From NCBI GenBank assembly GCA_025667525.1, contig CM046880.1:592447895-592511894 (forward strand): a stretch of 64,000 nucleotides of DNA, written 5' to 3'. This document shows, piece by piece, positions 56,927-64,000 of the stretch. Positions within the stretch are counted from its first letter, which is position 1; the number at the start of each line of letters is the position of its first letter. Below the pieces are notes generated by a model, which was given only the letters and a program-made list of their open reading frames with translations, searched no databases and was not told the DNA's origin. This DNA comes from Glebionis coronaria (taxonomy: Eukaryota > Streptophyta > Magnoliopsida > Asterales > Asteraceae). Both the position numbers and the translations under genes were made by a program.

Positions 56927-59900
56927 TGTGACAATCTAACATTTTCAGGTAGTGAAATATTTTCTCGTATAATATTTTGAAACTTATTTTTGTGTTGGTT
57001 GACGAACTCACAATTTACGGATTTAAATTTGGGCTTACGTGCATAATTTGGCGTCTTTTACGACTAAACCGTAAACCTTAGGATTACGTATTTACGTTCT
57101 TGAACTCCGTTTTTGATGAGACAATTTTTATTGGATTCGTTTTGTGACGGTGATTCATAATTTATAAAAACGTTTTTCGTAAAACGACCCGAGGGCACGC
57201 AAATTGAGAAAACTAGAATCAAGAAATACCCGTAAACTAGTGAGATGGGACAAAACACTTTGTCCCACCCCACTAGCTTATATGGGACGGCTACACTTGA
57301 CACCACAACACATATGTGGCATCAAGTTTAGCTAACTTATACAAGTGTAAGCATATGCTTACACATTAAGCTAACCTTTACCACTTTACCACAAAACTAG
57401 CAACTTGTTTCATTTACACCATTTCTCACATGCAACTCAACACCAAAACTCTCTCAAACTCTCACCCTTGCCGTCCCAAATAAGCCAACAAACACCATCT
57501 TTGATCTTTTCTAGCCATAAACCACATGTTTACTAGTCCTATTAAGGTGTTCTCTTGAAGCCTTGATCATTTGGTGGCCATATTAACAACTTTGGAGGTG
57601 ATTTGCTTGTGTCCAAGGGCTGATTTTCCAACCTATGTTCTTGATATTTGATGGTCTTGGAGATACTTGTTGTGTTCATCAAGTTCTTGTCTTCCTAAAA
57701 CAAGAAATCCACTTGGATTGGTAAAGAAGATCATCCTCTACATTTTTCTCTTGTTATTTTGTAAATAACAAATGTATTTTCTTTCATTTTGTATATATAT
57801 ATGATGTATATATGATGATAAAAATGTTGTGTGGGGATCAAGTGTTGATAAATATGCTTAAAAATGATGATAACTATAAGAAATGAAGCTAAATCTTGAC
57901 TATTTAGTTGGCTGATAACTAAAAGATGAACTGATAAAATTGCATGGTTTGATTCATTTACAGTAAGTAGATGATGTTATACACATGTGAGAGTTGGCCA
58001 TGCAATGGAATCAAAATAATGAGTGAGATATGATCAAAACAAGTTAGGTGGTGTAATCTGAATAAGCAGTTTTGTAGGGACTGTTAAGGCAACTTAAACT
58101 CAAAATGGGCAGTAGCTATAACTAAGTTATATGTAGCACATATTATGAAGAACTTGTCATCCAAAAATGAGCTTCTAAGTCATTATATAACTCTAGATAT
58201 GGTAAAAATGGTGAACATGAAGTTAAAAATCAGATTTTTGGAAATAATGTTTATTAATATTATATAAGCACTCACAATATAATGTATAAAATGTAAAAAT
58301 ATAAACCCACTAACTTATAAAACTTATTTATATAAATGTATAAAAGGTTAATTAAATGGGTAAATTATATAAATGGTGGTAAAATAATATTTATAAGTAA
58401 TAAAAACTATAAGTTGATTTTTACGACTTTTTCGGCTATCGCCGTGAAATTAACGTTTTTCGCCAAATAAAACTTAGACGACCAAACCCGTCTAAAGTAA
58501 AGTTTATAAAAGTCATATACTGATGTATAGATAACTAAGACAAGTAAAAACCTATAAAACCCGAACTATAAGAATTACGGACATTTACGAGCTAACTAAA
58601 CACATTAGACTAATAATTAGACTTAATAAGATAAAAACTTGTAAAAAGAGCTTATTGGGCTTAACCCATTTGGGCCCAACATGAAAAGTATATATACTGA
58701 TAATATAGGTATAAAAGAGATAAAAACAAGTTGAAGAACTTATAGAAGGCTTAATGGACTTAAAATAGGTAAATCGGTAAAACTAGCAAACTAGTAAGAC
58801 GTTACCAAAACATAAACACTAAAATGAGTAAACAAGGATGTATAAACCCACTTGATCATCATCATATGTACAAAATCATCATATGTATATTGTTATTTTG
58901 ATAAAAGTCATTGGACCGAGTCTAAGACCGATTATTATTTATATAGGTTTCCGTGACCGAAGCACGCCCGTAGCCGATAATCCGCCTTTCATTAACAACG
59001 TGAGTTCATAGCCTCGCACTCTTTTAAATGTTTTATAAAATGATTTGTAAACCCGCGAGGGAGATAACATGCTAGATTTTTATAAAAATAGAACACACGT
59101 AGTCCCGATTGTATGCTTAATGATATGGACCCGAATGATGCTATGACCCTATATTCGAGACTAAAAGGATTATTAGTAGTTAGGTTATGTCACTTAAAGT
59201 CCCATTAGCATGAATTGTGAACTACCGGGATTTGGTAGACGCGTATGCATTTGATAGTACTATTTGGGGACGATCACCCCAGTTCGCGCCTTGACGGTTG
59301 ATCCCCGTCGTACCACATTGATTGGTAAGCGAATTTATGTATGAGAAGATTCCATAGCGTGATTTTTGTGACAACACGCTAACTTAGATGGGCAAATTGT
59401 TTGTCGGGTTCGCGGCCCGCTGTTTTCACAGTAAGGTAACAATGTCATGCGGCTAATAATAATCCTAATTCAGATACCATGTATCCTAATACAATATAAG
59501 ACATAAATATTAAATGATAACGACGCTATTACGATGAATATATTACCTATCATGGTAATATAGAGACTACGGTCTCATGGACGGTTTCAGATGTACGCTT
59601 GATATATATTGCCTGACTAGCAATATAAGGACTTACTTCCGATATTATACTTGTGTTCTGATTTTAAATGATTGTAAATGATTGTTTTTATATAACGGTT
59701 TTTATTAAACTCTATGAATTCACTCGGCATTTGCTGATATGATTTTTGCATGTTTTTATCTCAGGTGCTTGAAGGTAATCCGGATGGAGATCGACTCTGA
59801 TGGCCCACACTTAATATTAAAAATGTTCATTCGATCTGTGTTTTGTAAACTAAATGACCTGTACAATTTGGGACCTGTTGTACGCTTTTGAAACTTTTTA

Positions 59901-60029
59901 TCGAATGAATGTTTGTTAAACCTTGTACAACCATTTTTATGTGTTGTCTATGATTGGAGTTATTGTGCTATCCCGTAACACTCTGAAAGACCCTTCCGCT
60001 GTACCGATACGAAAAATGAGAGTGTTACA
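56927..60029 (+). repeat. Gypsy-2 5' LTR (3103 bp)
   Basis: TGTGACAATC...GTGTTACA, inverted TGT/ACA ends. The left end is fixed by the break in Gypsy-1 integrase and the right end by the PBS. No gene inside. AT-rich with a TATATATATATGAT tract near 57797. Confidence 0.85.
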
Positions 60030-60032
60030 GTT

Positions 60033-60044
60033 TGGTACCAGAGC
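60033..60044 (+). promoter_or_regulatory. Gypsy-2 primer-binding site
   Basis: TGGTACCAGAGC, a one-base variant of the initiator-Met-tRNA complement TGGTATCAGAGC, just after the LTR. Confidence 0.82.
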
Positions 60045-60307
60045 TCTCGTTGTAGAGAATAAAAGATTTTAAAAACCAAGGTTTTGAACAAAACTTTTCA
60101 AAATCTTTTGACAATGAACATTTGAGAAAATATTTGAAAAATCTTTTGACTATAACGGTGCCAGAGATATCCGATGTTACCAACAAGCCCTATTGAGAAG
60201 ATATATATTTTGATATATATAATTTAATTTATATATATGTATATATCGTGATTTCATTATGTAATTATTTAACTAGTATGTTATCCTAATACGAGATATA
60301 TATATAA

Positions 60308-61348
60308 ATGCAGATTGTCATGGCTGACCCTAATATTCCTGTAGAAAACCATGTTATTCCCGAACCTAATATAGAAGATGATCCTTATTTAGACTTAGTA
60401 GATTTTGATATTGATGACGAGGAGGAACCATTTGAGGATCCCGAGCCCGAGTTAGGACTAGGAGATCAGATTGCCCCTCAGGTTGACTTAGTAGAGAATG
60501 AGAATGAGAATGTGGAGATTGAGAATGTGGATATTGAGAATGCTGATATTGAGAATGATGATGAGATTGGGTTAGATAATTTAGATGATGAGATTGACGA
60601 CGAGGATGTCGAGGAGGATGTAGGTATAGATGTTGAGGTTGATGACGATGAGGAAGCTGAGCTTATTTATCCGTATGATGTTCCAGAGGGCGAGCCTTTG
60701 CCCCCACCAGTTTGTTTGTCTGATTCTGAAGATGAGTTACCTAGGGATGAAATGTCTGAATCGTCTGAATCTGATTCCGAATCAGAGAAGGATGAGGATG
60801 ACGATGCACCTGACGGTACCGATGGTATTGCTACTCGTAGACGTGAGATAGGAGAGTCGTCTAGTACTCGAGAGGCTACTCATATTGATGGTCTTGCACC
60901 ATGGGCCTTGAGACGTGATCTAGATGCTTCCCGTGTTAAGAGTTGTGTGACAGAGGTTGGATTAGGTGTTGTTCAGACTCAGGTTGCTTATTTGGAGTCG
61001 AAGACTAAGGTTAGAGAGAAAGAGCGGGAATTGCTTAGTTTAGATTTGAGTGATGTAGAGCGTGGATTGAATGAGGCTTTTAGGAGGTTATCGGTGTTGG
61101 AAAGTGGTGAGTATGCTGCTATGAAGAGAAAGGTGAATACTATGGAGATTCAGTTGAGTGTAGCTCGTGCGATGCGTAAGAAAGCCGAAAAGGAGTTGAA
61201 TATATCTGTGGGATGGAATAGTAGATTTTATGCTGACATGGTTGAAAGAGGAGTAATCCGTAAGCGCCCAGCTGAAGATGTGTCTAGTGATCGTCCGACG
61301 AAGATTCTGAAGACGATGGATGATGGACCATCTAGCGGTTCTCAGTAG
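60308..61348 (+). CDS. Acidic coiled-coil ORF upstream of Gypsy-2 gag, function unknown
   Basis: An uninterrupted frame of 346 codons between PBS and gag, on the sense strand. A start at 60308 or 60320 (MADPNIPVEN) is possible. Residues about 20-140 are extremely acidic, with short internal repeats (VEIENVDIENADIEN). Residues 145-170 are serine/aspartate/glutamate-rich. About 215-300 is charged, probably helical coiled coil (KTKVREKERELLSLDL, MRKKAEKELN), and the C-terminus is basic (KRPAEDVSSDRPTKILK), nuclear-signal-like. No enzyme motif and no membrane segment. It is intact although gag has a stop. It could be an extra element protein, an RNA-binding or trafficking factor, or a captured host fragment; I cannot choose. 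Confidence 0.7.
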   Translation: MQIVMADPNIPVENHVIPEPNIEDDPYLDLVDFDIDDEEEPFEDPEPELGLGDQIAPQVDLVENENENVEIENVDIENADIENDDEIGLDNLDDEIDDEDVEEDVGIDVEVDDDEEAELIYPYDVPEGEPLPPPVCLSDSEDELPRDEMSESSESDSESEKDEDDDAPDGTDGIATRRREIGESSSTREATHIDGLAPWALRRDLDASRVKSCVTEVGLGVVQTQVAYLESKTKVREKERELLSLDLSDVERGLNEAFRRLSVLESGEYAAMKRKVNTMEIQLSVARAMRKKAEKELNISVGWNSRFYADMVERGVIRKRPAEDVSSDRPTKILKTMDDGPSSGSQ

Positions 61349-61636
61349 ACCAGTCTGTGTTTAGTAGTGACCTTTATATCTTTTGTGCTTTTGTAGCTTT
61401 GACCGAACCGACTTGTCAGTAACAGATTTGGCACGAATTTTGAGTGTATATAGTGTTAGAACTTTGATATGGGATGTACTAAGACAATACTTTTGTTTCA
61501 GATCAAATGAAATATGTATCTTGTCTTGAATTCCATATTGTGCCTTATTTGTATCTTGATTATGAATTCGATCCATATTATATGAATCCTTGTTGGATGA
61601 ATGCTTAATACTTTGAAATTGTGGAATTATAGAACT
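61349..61636 (+). other. Spacer between the acidic ORF and gag
   Basis: 288 bp with no ORF of note. Separate translation of gag would require re-initiation, an internal start or an alternative transcript. Confidence 0.6.
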
Positions 61637-64000
61637 ATGCCGCCCAAGAAGGCTGTGACTGAGGATGATGTACGTAGGATTATTACGGAGCAAGTTACCG
61701 CATCTATGACTGAATTTATGGAAAATGCTAGAAATGAAGCTGGCGGTAGTGGAGCTGGCGGTAGTGGAGCTGGCGGTAGTGGAGCTGGCGGTAGTGGAGC
61801 TGGCGGTAGTGGAACTGGCGGTAGTGGAATTGGCGGTACTAATGTGAATGTGAATGCTAATAATGTGAATGCTAATGCTGGAGGAAATGTAGGAGGACTT
61901 GGAACGAATGCACCTGAAGTTGGTGGCTGTACTTATGTGACGTTCATGAAGTGTGAACCTCTACCTTTTAATGGAACTGAAGGTGCTGTAGGACTAAGCC
62001 AGTGGATTGAAAAGATTGAAACGATGTTTAGGATTAGTAAGTGTAAGGAGGAAGATAAGGTGACTTTTGCTATGGCTACTCTTAAAGGTCGTGCGTTGAC
62101 TTGGTGGAACGGGAGAATTGCTTTCATGGGTCTTGATGCTGCTAATGCTACTCTTTGGGCTGAAATTAAAAAGTGGATGACTTTGGAATTTTGTCCTTGT
62201 AGTGTGATTATTAGGTTAGAACAAGAGTTGATTCATCTGATAATGAAAGGTGTGGACATTGATAGTTACACGAACCGATTCCATGAGTTGGCCTTGCTAT
62301 GTCCTCGATTGGTTGAACCCGAAGAGATCCGAATTGAGCAATATGTTAAAGGGTTGACCAGGAATATCCGGGGGGACGTGACATCATCTAAACCACTGAC
62401 CATTGATGATGCTGTTCGAATGGCTTACCGACTCATTGGACAGATAATTCAGGATAAGGAAGATGAAGCCCGTGTAGGTGAGAAAAGAAAGGGAGACGGT
62501 GATCGTGTAGATAGAGGTGATAATAGGAAGAATTTCAATCGCCGTCAGAACCAGAGAAAGGGGAATGCAAATGCTCTTACCTACAATGCACCGCGCAACG
62601 ATGATAGATGTCCTAAGTGTGGCAACAAGAGGCATCCTGGCGACTGCTGGAAGTGCCGAAATTGCGGAAAGCTTTGACACAAGGTTGAAAGGTGTAAGAA
62701 GGGAACCATTTGCTTCAACTGTAATGAAGAAGGTCATAGGAAATCGGAATGCCCCAAGTTGAAAGCGATTGTACCTGGAAGAAACCCCCAGGGTGGTATC
62801 TACCTACTTGGAACAATTGAGGTGAAGAAAGAGGATCCGAATGTCGTTACCGGTACGTTTTTACTCAACAATCATTATGCTGTTGCTTTATTCGATTCGG
62901 GTGCCGATAGGAGCTTTGTATCCACTAAATTTAGTGCCCTTATTGATATTAAACCTGTTGAGATAAGTACCAGTTACGAGGTGGAATTGGCTGATGGTAA
63001 ATTAGTGAAAACTAATAAGCTATTAGAAGGATGCTCTCTAAATCTCTTGAACCATTCCTTTCCGATTGATTTGATGTTGATAGAATTAGGTAGTTTTGAT
63101 ATTATTATTGGTATGGATTGGTTGTCGTTGAATAATGCTACTATTTTATGTGGAGAGAAGAAGGTTAAGATTCCTCTTAGGAATAGGACGTTAGTAATTG
63201 ATGGTAGTCGAGGTGAATCCCGTTTGAAAATCGTTTCATGTATTAAAGTCCAAAAGTACATCAGGAACGGTTGTGAGTTATTCTTAGCTCAAGTGACCGG
63301 GAATGAGTCTAGGGAGAAACGATTGGAAGATGTACCTATTATTTGTGAATTTCCTGAGGTATTTCCTAAAGATTTACCCGGACTTCCACCGATAAGGCAA
63401 GTAGAGTTTCGAATCGATTTAATTCCTGGTGCTGCACCGGTGGCACGTGCGCCTTACCGATTAGCCCCTTCTGAATTAAAGGAGTTATCTGAGCAACTTA
63501 AGGAGTTGTCTGATAAAGGTTTTATTCGACCGAGCTCATCGCCTTGGGGAGCTCCGGTCTTGTTCGTTAAGAAGAAGGATGGATCTTTTCGTATGTGCAT
63601 TGATTATAGGGAACTGAATAAGTTGACAATTAAAAATCGATATCCTTTACCTAGGATTGATGATTTGTTTGATCAACTGCAAGGATCTAGTGTGTATTCT
63701 AAGATAGATTTGCGGTCAGGATATCACCAACTTCGCGTCCGTGAAGAAGATATTCCTATAACTGCATTTAGAACTCATTATGGACACTATGAATTTCAAG
63801 TAATGCCATTTGGGTTAACTAACGCACCTGCGGTTTTCATGGATTTAATGAATCGAGTGTGCAAGCCCTACTTGGATAAATTTGTGATTGTGTTTATTGA
63901 CGATATTCTAATCTATTCTAAGAATGAAGATGAGCATAGAGAACATTTGAGGATTGTTTTGAAGTTGTTGAAGGATGAAAGGTTGTATGCTAAGTTTTCG
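61637..64000 (+). pseudogene. Gypsy-2 gag-pol, one frame with a single stop (partial)
   Basis: Starts MPPKKAVTEDD at 61637; an upstream in-frame ATG at 61601 is less family-like. A GGSGA repeat (61740-61840) precedes the gag domain (FNGTEGAVGLSQWIEKIE, ALTWWNGR). Three zinc knuckles follow: CPKCGNKRHPGDC, a second broken by TGA at 62675-62677, and [14 protein letters not shown]. The same frame continues through protease ([20 protein letters not shown]) and reverse transcriptase ([40 protein letters not shown], catalytic FIDDILIYS near 63895) to the end of the window. The lone stop is the only defect visible; it could be a disabling mutation or a sequencing error. Confidence 0.9.
61740..61840 (+). 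repeat. 15-bp coding minisatellite in Gypsy-2 gag
   Basis: Five perfect copies of GCTGGCGGTAGTGGA followed by two variants; in frame it encodes a flexible GGSGA linker. Confidence 0.9.

Larger units (their letters stand above)
41481..64000 (+). mobile_element. Ty3-gypsy element Gypsy-1, broken by two later insertions, runs past the window end
   Basis: The 5' LTR starts TGTAAAACCCGC inside Copia-3. It is split by the non-autonomous element at 42715-51602 and resumes to GTGTTACA at 52925, followed by a PBS. Gag, protease, reverse transcriptase and RNase H follow, then the integrase zinc-binding region, where Gypsy-2 begins at 56927. The remaining integrase and the 3' LTR should lie to the right of the window. 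Its own LTR is about 2.56 kb. Reverse transcriptase before integrase marks it as gypsy. Confidence 0.85.
56927..64000 (+). mobile_element. Ty3-gypsy element Gypsy-2 (partial, continues past the window)
   Basis: The LTR starts TGTGACAATC inside the Gypsy-1 integrase and ends GTGTTACA at 60029, followed by a PBS, an extra acidic ORF, then gag-pol in one frame to the window end. LTR length about 3.1 kb. A single gag-pol frame with a long LTR suggests a Tekay/Del-like chromovirus, but the integrase and any chromodomain lie outside. The 5-bp TSD would begin with TCTAC at left; the right side is not visible. Confidence 0.9.

Noticed and set aside
1..64000. CRISPR array, prophage, operon or other prokaryotic system
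   Set aside because: Introns, SINEs, LTR elements and plant genes show a plant nuclear region; no regular repeat-spacer array or bacterial gene set is present.

Overview
This window looks like nuclear DNA of a flowering plant, most likely a eudicot. AT-rich sequence is packed with nested LTR retrotransposons, MITEs, a Helitron, tRNA-derived SINEs and a LINE, around only two ordinary genes. Both genes are conserved plant endomembrane genes with GT-AG introns. The style of the Ty3-gypsy elements makes me lean towards Asteraceae, but that is an impression, not a demonstration.

Layout. 1-3030: remnants (a Copia LTR end, a tRNA-derived SINE, an orphan acidic exon). 3031-14467: a three-level nest. 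A Mutator-like element (MULE) with 119-bp TIRs holds a ~300-bp hAT-type MITE, which holds a full-length Ty1-copia element with 739-bp LTRs; each level has its target-site duplication (TSD). 14478-15345: local duplications and a ~750-bp imperfect palindrome that also holds a copy of the MULE's empty target site. 16008-19355: a truncated minus-strand Copia. 20308-21256: a MITE and degenerate low-complexity repeats.

21633-31127 is the genic core, a convergent pair. VHA-e (V-ATPase subunit e, 3 exons, + strand) faces a SYP51/52-type Qc-SNARE (5 coding exons, - strand). VHA-e intron 1 (4.1 kb) is built of degenerate repeats that each carry a copy of the exon 1 end plus donor site, and it also holds a Helitron and a SINE. 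The SYP51-like 5'-UTR intron holds five ~257-bp tandem units.

33300-39430: MITEs (35313-35693, 36250-36800) and a 5'-truncated LINE whose 3' tail matches that of the SINE in the VHA-e intron. 39814-64000: a second nest. A minus-strand Copia remnant is broken by Gypsy-1 (LTR starts at 41481). The Gypsy-1 LTR is broken by a non-autonomous Sirevirus-like element (42715-51602), and its integrase is broken by Gypsy-2 (from 56927 past the window end). Gypsy-1 gag contains three short intron-like gaps. Gypsy-2 has an extra acidic ORF ahead of an almost intact gag-pol frame.

I see no bacterial-type operon, CRISPR array or defence system. The observations most worth a second look are the amplified exon-donor junction in VHA-e intron 1, the shared SINE/LINE tail, the gag introns, and the recurrent hairpin module of the non-autonomous element.
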